IMG/VR virus record: IMGVR_UViG_3300030102_003835
Location: 1-44,846 of that record
Reading direction: 5' to 3' (one strand)
DNA from: a virus
DNA length: 44,846 bases
Position numbers and translations under genes: made by a program. Of this stretch, positions 1 through 4,910 are shown in pieces (within the stretch, counting starts at the first letter, position 1; each line of letters begins with the position of its first letter). Below the pieces are notes generated by a model. The model had not been told where the DNA came from. It saw nothing but the letters and a program-made list of their open reading frames with translations, and did not search any database.

Positions 1-381
1 GTTCATTAAGTATGTAGGTTTTTGATAGTAGTTTTTAATAATAAACTTAGCTAAGTATATCAATCGCTCTTCCCAGTTGTCTATAAGTATACGTTCAACA
101 CCTTTAAAGTGATAGCCATTACCCGCTGGTCTTGTTTTAGTTTTATTTATTTGGTAACAACTTGAGTTGTATTCACTTATATTACGTACATAACCTGCTT
201 TGTATGTAGCAAAACGTAAAGGTTTTGGATCAAGCGTTTGCCACATCTGTTGTATTGGTAATTCAAACACTTGCGTACCGTTTTTCTGTTGTCTTTTTGT
301 TGACACATCTTTGATACCTAGTATCTTGAAGATAGTCATTGCCTCGCGGGCACTTCTGATTTCTGTTGACATGTATTCCAT
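1..381 (-). CDS. Hypothetical protein, 3' end outside window
   Basis: Open from an ATG at 381 to the left edge without a stop (127 codons visible), so the C-terminus is missing. A second ATG at 372 is an alternative start. The visible product begins MEYMSTEIRSAREAMTIFKI, is basic overall, and ends with a Tyr/Lys-rich stretch. No family was recognised. It starts one base after the end of the 383-700 gene and is the last visible member of the leftward transcript that begins at P1. Confidence 0.6.
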   Translation of the reverse strand, partial: MEYMSTEIRSAREAMTIFKILGIKDVSTKRQQKNGTQVFELPIQQMWQTLDPKPLRFATYKAGYVRNISEYNSSCYQINKTKTRPAGNGYHFKGVERILIDNWEERLIYLAKFIIKNYYQKPTYLMN

Positions 382-382
382 A

Positions 383-700
383 TTATCCGAGTATATCTAG
401 TTTTGTTATTAATTCTTTTGTGTATTTAGCTACTAAAGCGTTTTTAAAGTTAAGCTTTAGCTCTCTGTGAAACTTACCTTTCATGTTATTGAACTCAGTA
501 TACCTGCAAGCATTATCTGCTTTTGGCGTGTCAGTATGTTTAAACTCGCTAAGGTCTGCAATATAGTCATAAAAACTAGATCTTACACCTGCAAAGTCTC
601 TAACTTCTTGCAGTATATTTTGTATTTCTTGCGCTTTTTGTTCTAAATAATTATCAGCTTTACGTTGTAATTGCTTTTCAATTTCATTAGTGTTTTTCAT
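383..700 (-). CDS. Hypothetical coiled-coil-like protein, 105 aa
   Basis: The frame is open to an upstream TTG, but the ATG at 700 (MKNTNEIEKQLQRKADNYLE) follows a typical A/T-rich leader and is preferred. It overlaps the end of the upstream gene by 14 bases, which suggests translational coupling. The first 40 residues are Glu/Gln/Lys/Leu-rich and probably helical; the rest is a basic helical stretch. No catalytic motif and no recognised family. Confidence 0.6.
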   Translation of the reverse strand: MKNTNEIEKQLQRKADNYLEQKAQEIQNILQEVRDFAGVRSSFYDYIADLSEFKHTDTPKADNACRYTEFNNMKGKFHRELKLNFKNALVAKYTKELITKLDILG

Positions 701-884
701 AATATTCAATTTTACTTAAGTTAATTCTTCCGTCAGCGTGAGACATCCACTCACAATCATCTAGTTTATGACCTTGGTCAATCATAATATCTTCAAAGTC
801 TTCTGCGTCTAGCTCTTTATCAGTTTCTATAATATACTGATATACTAAACCTTCTTCATAATCTAATACTGTTAATGTATTCAT
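687..884 (-). CDS. Small acidic hypothetical protein, 65 aa
   Basis: The start is placed at the ATG at 884 (MNTLTVLDYEEG), not at the longer upstream extension, because the extension reads back through the T-run that ends the structured RNA region and because TAAATACTATG is the recurrent leader in this arm. The product is strongly acidic (EGLVYQ, KELDAEDFED). No domain recognised. It lies just downstream of the RNA candidate at 905-1105 and overlaps the next gene by 14 bases. Confidence 0.6.
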   Translation of the reverse strand: MNTLTVLDYEEGLVYQYIIETDKELDAEDFEDIMIDQGHKLDDCEWMSHADGRINLSKIEYYEKH

Positions 885-904
885 AGTATTTAATTTAATA
901 GTTA

Positions 905-1105
905 ATAAAAAAACGAGGTGGCCAAGTGAGTGCACACAGTTTATCCGCTAATCCTAGACATCGGTCCACTGTGTAAGATTGAGGTCCACTAAATCGCTCT
1001 ATCCCCCATACTCGTCTCACGCGCCACGCTCGTATACCGGCGTCAGGTGGTAGGACTTGTCGCCTACACTTCGGCTCCCGCAATACTTCTACTGCCTCGC
1101 TTATT
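905..1105 (-). ncRNA. Candidate structured non-coding RNA, about 200 nt
   Basis: A 240-bp gap without a credible gene holds a segment that is about 55% GC by hand count (914-1099), far above its surroundings. On the minus strand, 1102-1095 (AAGCGAGG) can pair with 918-911 (CCTCGTTT), closing the whole segment with 8 bp including one G-U, and a T-run follows immediately (913-907). Internal stems include 1067-1063 with 1054-1050 (GTAGG/CCTAC) and 974-968 with 940-934 (ACACAGT/ACTGTGT). A closing stem, a GC-rich core and a terminal U-run are typical of a structured RNA gene ending in a terminator. It could instead be a long leader or processed spacer of the P1 transcript. It does not match tmRNA, RNase P, a hammerhead or a tRNA as far as I can tell by eye. 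Confidence 0.5.
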
Positions 1106-1125
1106 GTTAAACCTGACTAGTTTCT

Positions 1126-1338
1126 TTATCTAAGACATGTACCGTAACCTTTACGCCTACTCGCCTTGTGTATAGCAACAGACATTGCCTGTGATACTAT
1201 TTGTATTGTGTTACCTGTTTTATGATTAGTAATAGGTGCCGATGCGACACGCTCTACATTACTACATTTAACACATGTTTTGTACCCGTATTTTTGTCTT
1301 ACAGGGTGGACGGGTGCACCACATTTACAGTAATTCAT
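1126..1338 (-). CDS. Small zinc-ribbon-like protein, 70 aa
   Basis: Two CxC/CxxC-type pairs near the N-terminus (C4, C6 in YCKCGAP and C22, C25 in KTCVKCS) could bind one zinc ion, like the short DksA/TraR-style zinc-finger proteins common in marine phages. The C-terminal half is basic (KASRRKGYGTCLR) and may contact nucleic acid. It is the first gene after promoter P1 (leader about 44 nt) and lies directly upstream of the structured RNA candidate. The zinc role follows from residue spacing; the biological function is unknown. Confidence 0.7.
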   Translation of the reverse strand: MNYCKCGAPVHPVRQKYGYKTCVKCSNVERVASAPITNHKTGNTIQIVSQAMSVAIHKASRRKGYGTCLR

Positions 1339-1374
1339 ATTATTTAATTTTATTTAATAAGCTTTTGTCATATA

Positions 1375-1405
1375 TATTATCCAATAGTAATCGTATTTAA
1401 TTTGT
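1375..1405 (-). promoter_or_regulatory. Promoter-like element P1
   Basis: Reading leftward: ACAAATTAAA, TACGA, eight bases, GGATAATA. It aligns without gaps with five other copies. The GG lies 44 bases upstream of the zinc-ribbon gene start at 1338. A five-codon mini-ORF (MTKAY) begins 11 bases after the first G. The element overlaps the stop codon of the 33-aa ORF upstream. Confidence 0.75.
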
Positions 1406-1498
1406 AATACCGTTAGTTACTAACATAAATACTATTGAGCCTAGTAGCGCTGCTGCACCACCTATCATAGCTAAATCTGTGTGTGAAAATTTTCTCAT
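1397..1498 (-). CDS. Small single-span membrane peptide, 33 aa
   Basis: ATG at 1498, TAA at 1399-1397. The product starts MRKFSHTDLAMIGGAAALLG and continues as one hydrophobic helix (about residues 9-27) ending TNGITN. It is the last ORF of the leftward operon from P2, 10 bases after the exported 124-aa protein, and its stop lies inside promoter P1. The basic N-terminus and Gly/Ala-rich helix fit a small inner-membrane peptide. No homologue recognised; the position in an envelope-directed operon is the main support. Confidence 0.45.
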   Translation of the reverse strand: MRKFSHTDLAMIGGAAALLGSIVFMLVTNGITN

Positions 1499-1508
1499 AA
1501 TTAATATT

Positions 1509-1883
1509 TTATAAAGGTTTAGTGATTAATACTTCAAAAACTTTACCTTTTGGTTTAAATGTAAATACTGTTTGATTAGTGTTAACTACTGCACACTTTT
1601 GAGGTTTATCATCTTCTTGTGTACATAGTTCTCTAGTGTCACCGAGTTTATCTAAAAATGAAATAACAACTTTATCTGCATAAGTATATCTAACCCAGTG
1701 ACGTTTTTTGTTAAATCTACCTAAGTAAAAATATTCTAAGTCATTGTAACCAGCTATATCGTTATAAAGTACCATTTCGCTTCTACCAAATAGGTTTTTA
1801 GTAGTAATATCTATGTACTCTGTTTGTGCTTTGGCTGCCACACCACCTAGTAGTAATGCAACCGATAGTGTTATCTTTTTCAT
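1509..1883 (-). CDS. Exported protein with signal peptide, 124 aa
   Basis: The N-terminus has two lysines, a hydrophobic core (VALLLGGVAA) and an AKA-Q cleavage site near residue 19-20, a typical Sec/SPI signal, so the mature protein of about 105 aa should be periplasmic or surface-exposed. The mature part is Tyr/Phe/Lys-rich and looks like a small beta-strand domain with two cysteines (CTQ, KCA) that could form a disulfide. The start overlaps the previous gene's stop (TAATG at 1883). Family and function are unrecognised. Confidence 0.7.
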   Translation of the reverse strand: MKKITLSVALLLGGVAAKAQTEYIDITTKNLFGRSEMVLYNDIAGYNDLEYFYLGRFNKKRHWVRYTYADKVVISFLDKLGDTRELCTQEDDKPQKCAVVNTNQTVFTFKPKGKVFEVLITKPL

Positions 1884-2362
1884 TAGTATACTTCTTTTAG
1901 CTGTAACTCAAAGATTTGACCGTCACCGTTCTCTACAAAGAACTGAGCTTTGTACATATTTTCGTGCAATAAGTATACAGCTAAGTCGGTGTGACCTGAG
2001 AGTTGTACGTTAATATTTCCATCGATAAGACCTTGTGCTCTGTCGCTAATTTGGTCTTTTAGGTTTTGAAAACCTTTTACTTTTCTGCCATCGAGCATAG
2101 CATAGAACTCATACTCATCATAGCGAACGTCGTCAATACCTGGCAGGTTTGCTACGTTTATACACATAGCAACGCCGAAGTCAACTACAAAACTAGTATC
2201 GTTACCAGTACAAGTTGACACTGCATAAGTACTTACACTATTGTCGCTCATAATTTTTACATGAGTATCTCTGTCAAACTGAACGTCATAGTCAGTTTTT
2301 TCGCAAGATGTTAGCGCGAGAGTAGCTGCTACTGCCGCTGCTATAAATTTGTTACTTTTCAT
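1883..2362 (-). CDS. Putative lipoprotein, 159 aa
   Basis: The signal sequence ends in a clear lipobox, L17-T18-S19-C20, after an Ala-rich hydrophobic core; lipidation at C20 is predicted. The mature protein is acidic, with two cysteines (STCTGN and AMCINV) that could be disulfide-linked, and it looks globular. It overlaps the tiny ORF upstream and is coupled by TAATG to the exported protein downstream. Phage lipoproteins expressed early often act in superinfection exclusion; that role is inference only. Confidence 0.7.
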   Translation of the reverse strand: MKSNKFIAAAVAATLALTSCEKTDYDVQFDRDTHVKIMSDNSVSTYAVSTCTGNDTSFVVDFGVAMCINVANLPGIDDVRYDEYEFYAMLDGRKVKGFQNLKDQISDRAQGLIDGNINVQLSGHTDLAVYLLHENMYKAQFFVENGDGQIFELQLKEVY

Positions 2363-2432
2363 AAATTTGTCTTTTTAGTGCTACTAAATAATAGTAGATT
2401 AATAAATATACTGCTAAATCTATAGGTGTCAT
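2352..2432 (-). CDS. Tiny membrane peptide, 26 aa
   Basis: ATG at 2432 overlaps the TAA of the preceding gene by one base, and its TAA ends inside the first codons of the lipoprotein gene, so it bridges two genes with 1- and 11-base overlaps. The product (MTPIDLAVYLLIYYYLVALK, then six residues) is one hydrophobic span followed by a charged tail. The tight tiling argues for translation; the short length leaves doubt. Confidence 0.4.
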   Translation of the reverse strand: MTPIDLAVYLLIYYYLVALKRQIYEK

Positions 2433-2755
2433 TAGTCTATTTCATCACAGTTTTCGCAATTTACAAATGGCTCAGTGATTAAACCTGCATTAATATCTTC
2501 TAGTCTTGACAACAAGTCTATTAAGTTTTGCAAGTATAGTTCACCAACGCACTGTTGTACTCTACCATCTTGAATATCAGAGTGCATCCACTCTATTATA
2601 TCTTCAATAGTAGCTCTTGATTCTACGTATGCCCATTGAGCTTTAAACGTATTAGACGTCGCTATTCCTTCTAAGTCGTGATACTTTTCAGACTGTTGCG
2701 CGTAACACATACCACCTAGTAGTAATGCCGCGACTGTAATTTTAATTTTCTTCAT
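2432..2755 (-). CDS. Exported protein with signal peptide, 107 aa
   Basis: The signal peptide has a Lys-rich start, a hydrophobic core VAALLLGG and a probable cleavage after CYA (residue 20). The mature portion of about 87 aa is acidic and helical, with a C-terminal CENCDE motif and another cysteine (QQCVGE). It starts three bases after the stop of the 68-aa gene and is followed by the 26-aa membrane peptide with a 1-base overlap. No family recognised. Likely periplasmic or extracellular. Confidence 0.7.
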   Translation of the reverse strand: MKKIKITVAALLLGGMCYAQQSEKYHDLEGIATSNTFKAQWAYVESRATIEDIIEWMHSDIQDGRVQQCVGELYLQNLIDLLSRLEDINAGLITEPFVNCENCDEID

Positions 2756-2758
2756 ATT

Positions 2759-2965
2759 TTAATAGTATTTATTAGATTCATCTTCTTCATATTTATCTAT
2801 CATTGCCTGCTCGGCCTCTAACTCACTTAACCACTCACCTGTGTATTTGTTTTTAAAATATTCACCACAAACTGATACTACTGCTTCGTGGTCATGAGTT
2901 ACTTTTACCGTATTATCGTCACTTACCTTGTAAGTTTTACCGATTTGTTTAATTGTTACTGTCAT
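2759..2965 (-). CDS. Hypothetical protein, 68 aa
   Basis: The ATG at 2965 (MTVTIKQIGKTYKV) follows AGTAAATAAT, the usual leader, and begins one base after the upstream stop; the longer frame would overlap that gene. An N-terminal beta-rich portion is followed by an acidic helical tail (ELEAEQAMIDKYEEDE). No motif recognised. Second gene of the P2 operon. Confidence 0.6.
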   Translation of the reverse strand: MTVTIKQIGKTYKVSDDNTVKVTHDHEAVVSVCGEYFKNKYTGEWLSELEAEQAMIDKYEEDESNKYY

Positions 2966-2966
2966 A

Positions 2967-3158
2967 TTATTTACTATATTTATCGTATAACTCGTTCGCT
3001 TCGGTGTAATAACCACCGTCTTTTAACTCGAACATTAGTTTAGTTATTAATTCAAATGACTTTCTACCTTGTTTATACCAGTAGTTGTCGTCACTCATCA
3101 TATAATACCAGTCGTGACTGACTAGTAGTGCCTCTAGTTCTTTTAATTTAATTTTCAT
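2967..3158 (-). CDS. Hypothetical protein, 63 aa, first gene after P2
   Basis: An in-frame ATG at 3179 exists but lies inside promoter element P2 (it overlaps GGATAAT), so the ATG at 3158 (MKIKLKELEALL) is preferred; it would leave a leader of 19 nt. The protein is helical and Tyr-rich (DWYYMMSDDNYWYKQ). Its C-terminal part, KDGGYYTEANELYDKYSK, looks like a short helical repeat. Function unknown. It heads a closely packed seven-ORF operon. Confidence 0.6.
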   Translation of the reverse strand: MKIKLKELEALLVSHDWYYMMSDDNYWYKQGRKSFELITKLMFELKDGGYYTEANELYDKYSK

Positions 3159-3169
3159 ATCTTTATTAT

Positions 3170-3200
3170 TATTATCCATTAGTAATCGTATTTATATTGT
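3170..3200 (-). promoter_or_regulatory. Promoter-like element P2
   Basis: ACAATATAAA, TACGA, eight bases, GGATAATA in the same gapless register as the other copies. This is the only copy in which the base triplet at +12 is ATA, not ATG, so it has no leader mini-ORF. It is predicted to drive the envelope-directed operon 3158 to 1397 and lies directly downstream of the minihelix at 3206-3244. Confidence 0.75.
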
Positions 3201-3205
3201 ATAGT

Positions 3206-3244
3206 AGTGTGGGTGGAATCGAACCACCATTAACCGTTCACACT
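3206..3244 (-). ncRNA. tRNA-like acceptor/T-arm minihelix
   Basis: On the minus strand 3244-3239 (AGTGTG) pairs with 3211-3206 (CACACT). Between them are a 10-nt connector and a perfect T-arm, 3228-3212: GGTGG, loop TTCGATT, CCACC. It contains the canonical B-box GGTTCGATTCC and a T-loop of exactly seven bases. The T-stem 3' strand runs straight into the acceptor 3' strand, as in a real tRNA. D and anticodon arms are absent; the seventh acceptor position is an A-A mismatch and the next three bases are CTA, not CCA. It begins within the TAA of the 75-aa gene, so it sits at the 3' end of the P3 transcript. Possible roles: transcript-end structure, RNase P/Z target, or a relic of a host tRNA 3' end. 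Confidence 0.5.
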
Positions 3245-3471
3245 TAGTCTACTTGACACTCTCGTGCCCACGTAGGAATATTATTGGAGTTAGTATAGTT
3301 ACCATACTTTTGGAAACACTCCATTGTCTCTAATTTTTCTTGGTTTAGAGCGTAAACACCATCGTGGTCATACTTGATGACATCACCTTTTTTGTTAGTA
3401 AACTTGATTACAAGTTCTTTACCAATCATACCTTTTGAGACTACAAATCTCTTTTTTTCTACTAAGTTCAT
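3244..3471 (-). CDS. Hypothetical protein, 75 aa (paralogue of 4611-4841)
   Basis: Starts MNLVEKKRFVVSKGMIG and ends WARECQVD. It shares about two thirds of its residues with the 76-aa protein at 4611-4841, including the blocks FTNKKG, YDHD, NQEK and CFQKYGNYTNSNN. The pattern suggests a small beta-rich domain followed by a conserved Asn/Tyr-rich segment; no named family was recognised. It is the third gene after P3, and its stop codon forms the edge of the tRNA-like minihelix. Confidence 0.65.
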   Translation of the reverse strand: MNLVEKKRFVVSKGMIGKELVIKFTNKKGDVIKYDHDGVYALNQEKLETMECFQKYGNYTNSNNIPTWARECQVD

Positions 3472-3489
3472 AATTTCTAATTTAATTTA

Positions 3490-3579
3490 TTAATATTTCT
3501 TTTTATTTATAATTCTGTGTGAGTTTAACTTTTGTTGTTTAACTTGTCTTTTTACTTTTATACTTCTAAATGTTGACAT
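3490..3579 (-). CDS. Small very basic peptide, 29 aa
   Basis: ATG at 3579, one base after the upstream gene's stop, TAA at 3492-3490. The product MSTFRSIKVKRQVKQQKLNS plus HRIINKKKY has about ten Lys/Arg and no acidic residue, so it could bind RNA or DNA. It fills the otherwise empty gap between two genes of the P3 operon and has the usual AATAT-ATG leader. No homologue recognised. Confidence 0.45.
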   Translation of the reverse strand: MSTFRSIKVKRQVKQQKLNSHRIINKKKY

Positions 3580-3580
3580 A

Positions 3581-3781
3581 TTACTTATTATTTATTCTGT
3601 TATTTAATTCTTTTATTACCTGTACAAACATCTCTTCTTTATCATTAAAGAATTTATCATTTGACTCTTCATATTTTTCGATACCATACTCAAACATATA
3701 GTCTACTAGTACTTCATCTATTTTATCTATTATAGTATCTACTGTTTCATCTACTACCTTATTAATTATTTTCTCTGACAT
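3581..3781 (-). CDS. Hypothetical helical protein, 66 aa
   Basis: The frame extends upstream to a TTG inside promoter P3, so the ATG at 3781 (MSEKIINKVVDETVDTIIDK) is chosen, giving a 34-nt leader. The protein is acidic and probably all-helical with heptad-like Ile/Val spacing over residues 5-30, which suggests a small oligomeric coiled coil. No motif or family recognised. First gene after P3. Confidence 0.6.
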   Translation of the reverse strand: MSEKIINKVVDETVDTIIDKIDEVLVDYMFEYGIEKYEESNDKFFNDKEEMFVQVIKELNNRINNK

Positions 3782-3807
3782 ATTATTTATTTTATTAAGT
3801 TCATTTA

Positions 3808-3838
3808 TATTATCCAATACCTGTCGTATTTAGTTTGT
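3808..3838 (-). promoter_or_regulatory. Promoter-like element P3
   Basis: ACAAACTAAA, TACGA, eight bases, GGATAATA. An ATG exactly 11 bases after the first G opens a five-codon mini-ORF (MNLIK) that ends five bases before the main ATG at 3781. The upstream edge touches the stop codon of the 3838-4062 gene. Confidence 0.75.
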
Positions 3839-4062
3839 TATCTTCTTAGTTTATAGTCTAAATCTTTATTTAAAGTATGAATATCTTTGTTGTGAGATTT
3901 TAAAGAAGTTAGTTTAATATAACAGTAACCTTTTAAATTAAATTGTTCTGATAAAGGTATTTCATTATAGTACTTCGGTAATTGGTGAAGTTGAAATGGA
4001 ATATAAGTTTGGTTATTTAATTTAATTATATTAGTTGATGAGTCTGATTTAAAGTTTGACAT
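3838..4062 (-). CDS. Hypothetical protein, 74 aa
   Basis: ATG at 4062 after P4 (leader about 40 nt). The product starts MSNFKSDSSTNIIKLNN and is Leu/Tyr/Asn-rich with a basic C-terminus (DLDYKLRR). It is predicted to be the only gene between P4 and P3. No domain or homologue recognised. Confidence 0.6.
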   Translation of the reverse strand: MSNFKSDSSTNIIKLNNQTYIPFQLHQLPKYYNEIPLSEQFNLKGYCYIKLTSLKSHNKDIHTLNKDLDYKLRR

Positions 4063-4094
4063 AGTATATTATTTTATTAGTTTAAATTCATATA

Positions 4095-4125
4095 TATTAT
4101 CCAACAAGTGTCGTATTAGTCTTGT
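4095..4125 (-). promoter_or_regulatory. Promoter-like element P4
   Basis: ACAAGACTAA, TACGA, eight bases, GGATAATA. Its TAATACGAC is identical to bases -17 to -9 of the T7 RNA polymerase consensus promoter, and GG follows seven bases later (eight in T7). A four-codon mini-ORF (MNLN) begins at +12. It overlaps the last codons of the 4116-4355 gene. Confidence 0.75.
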
Positions 4126-4355
4126 ATTTTAAGTAACTCAAGTTGGTAATACTTGTACATGTCTTTATCATAAATATTTTTGTAGTAATTCATTTCATCA
4201 AGTAATTCTTCTTCAGAATATTTATGAGTAACTTTTGATTGTGACTTTGGTATTAGACATAGTAACTCAAATTCTTGTTGAGTAATGTGACCTTCAAGTA
4301 AACCAATTGTGTACTTAGTAACATTGATATTATATTTAGTATTTTGTACAATCAT
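4116..4355 (-). CDS. Hypothetical protein, 79 aa
   Basis: ATG at 4355 (MIVQNTKYNINVTKYTIG), leader about 43 nt after P5. Residues 15-35 (GLLEGHITQQEFELLCLI) suggest a short helix-turn-helix-like segment, and the C-terminus is Tyr/Glu/Lys-rich and helical. A regulatory role is conceivable but unsupported. It carries promoter P4 within its final codons. Confidence 0.6.
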   Translation of the reverse strand: MIVQNTKYNINVTKYTIGLLEGHITQQEFELLCLIPKSQSKVTHKYSEEELLDEMNYYKNIYDKDMYKYYQLELLKIQD

Positions 4356-4390
4356 AGTATTTAATTTTTAATAGTTATTAATTTCATTTA

Positions 4391-4421
4391 TATTATCCAA
4401 CAAGTATAGTATTTAATCTGT
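4391..4421 (-). promoter_or_regulatory. Promoter-like element P5
   Basis: ACAGATTAAA, TACTA (the only core with T in place of G), eight bases, GGATAATA. The leader holds an eight-codon mini-ORF (MKLITIKN) starting at +12 and ending five bases before the main ATG at 4355. Confidence 0.7.
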
Positions 4422-4470
4422 AAAAGTAGTATAATTGTTTATGTGATAATTTTAGTGTTGAGGTAATCCA

Positions 4471-4554
4471 CTACCTCTCTCTATTTACAATTTGTATTTC
4501 AATATATTGTAAAGTAATTCCAAGTATTATTAGTATTATTAAATCATGTATCAT
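4471..4554 (-). CDS. Possible tiny membrane peptide, 27 aa
   Basis: ATG at 4554, TAG at 4473-4471, in the 255-bp gap between two better-supported genes. The product begins MIHDLIILIILGITLQYIEI, a single hydrophobic span with a charged tail. It lies downstream of the P6-driven gene with no promoter of its own. An inverted repeat, GAGGTA/TACCTC, at 4460-4477 overlaps its stop and could act as a weak transcript end. The low-complexity A/T sequence makes this call tentative. Confidence 0.3.
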   Translation of the reverse strand: MIHDLIILIILGITLQYIEIQIVNRER

Positions 4555-4603
4555 AATAGTGTGACATTAGGTAGTTAAGTAAAGTATAGTAGGTGGCAAG
4601 TGT

Positions 4604-4620
4604 CACAGTTTTACACTGTG
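4604..4620 (-). terminator. Hairpin at the end of the 76-aa gene
   Basis: Perfect 6-bp inverted repeat CACAGT (4604-4609) and ACTGTG (4615-4620) with a 5-nt loop, overlapping the TAA of the 4611-4841 gene. No U-run follows on the minus strand, so it is at most a weak terminator or an mRNA 3'-end stabiliser. The paralogous gene at 3244-3471 also ends in a structure at the same place. Confidence 0.4.
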
Positions 4621-4841
4621 TACTCGCGACCAAATGTTGGAACATTATTACTATTTGTGTAATTACCATACTTTTGAAAACAGTTCATTGTTTCAAACTT
4701 TTCTTGATTTGCACTATACACTGCATCGTGGTCGTAAGTATATGTTTCACCTTTTTTATTTGTAAAAGTAATTAATACATTTTTACCGATTAGTGACTTT
4801 GATATTACAAATCTTTTTTTAGTTAATGTTTCTTGTGACAT
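4611..4841 (-). CDS. Hypothetical protein, 76 aa (paralogue of 3244-3471)
   Basis: Starts MSQETLTKKRFVISKSLIG and shares KKRFV, FTNKKG, YDHD, NQEK and CFQKYGNYTNSNN with the 75-aa paralogue about 1.4 kb away; by hand about 47 of 70 positions match. It is the gene nearest the divergent control region, directly after P6, so it is probably among the first phage proteins made. No named family recognised. Confidence 0.65.
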   Translation of the reverse strand: MSQETLTKKRFVISKSLIGKNVLITFTNKKGETYTYDHDAVYSANQEKFETMNCFQKYGNYTNSNNVPTFGREYTV

Positions 4842-4879
4842 AATAATTTAGTTTAAGTTATATATTTTATTTACATTAT

Positions 4880-4910
4880 TATTATCCAGATACTGTCGTA
4901 ACTAATTTGT
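4880..4910 (-). promoter_or_regulatory. Promoter-like element P6
   Basis: ACAAATTAGT, TACGA, eight bases, GGATAATA, the outermost copy, facing left from the divergent region. The ATG at +12 is followed directly by TAA, a start-stop mini-ORF. The main start at 4841 lies 46 bases downstream of the first G. Confidence 0.7.

Noticed and set aside
381-411. Seventh copy of the promoter-like element
   Set aside because: TATTATCC is present, but the TACGA core and the ACA block are missing at the required spacing, and it would leave no leader before the ATG at 381.
895-1083. 62-aa ORF on the minus strand through the GC-rich segment
   Set aside because: Arg/Trp/Cys-rich composition unlike any neighbour, no typical leader, and it reads through the hairpins and terminal T-run of the RNA candidate. 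Best explained as a chance frame in GC-rich non-coding sequence.
905-1105. Hammerhead ribozyme, tmRNA or RNase P RNA
   Set aside because: CTGACGC is present but the CUGANGA and GAAA cores of a hammerhead are not, and no tRNA-Ala-like ends or RNase P signature could be found by eye.
3158-3179. Start of the first P2 gene at the ATG at 3179
   Set aside because: This ATG lies within the promoter element itself (it overlaps GGATAAT), so it would not be on the transcript if initiation occurs at GG. The ATG at 3158 fits the leader pattern.
3206-3244. attP core of a temperate phage
   Set aside because: A tRNA 3' end in a phage often marks an attachment site, but no integrase or repressor is visible and the paired 5' acceptor strand is unnecessary for attP. 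Not excluded, because the rest of the genome is unseen.
3203-3300. Complete tRNA gene on the minus strand
   Set aside because: The T-arm is perfect, but the bases upstream offer no D-arm and no 7-bp-loop anticodon stem at the right distance; the region further upstream is coding sequence of the 75-aa gene.
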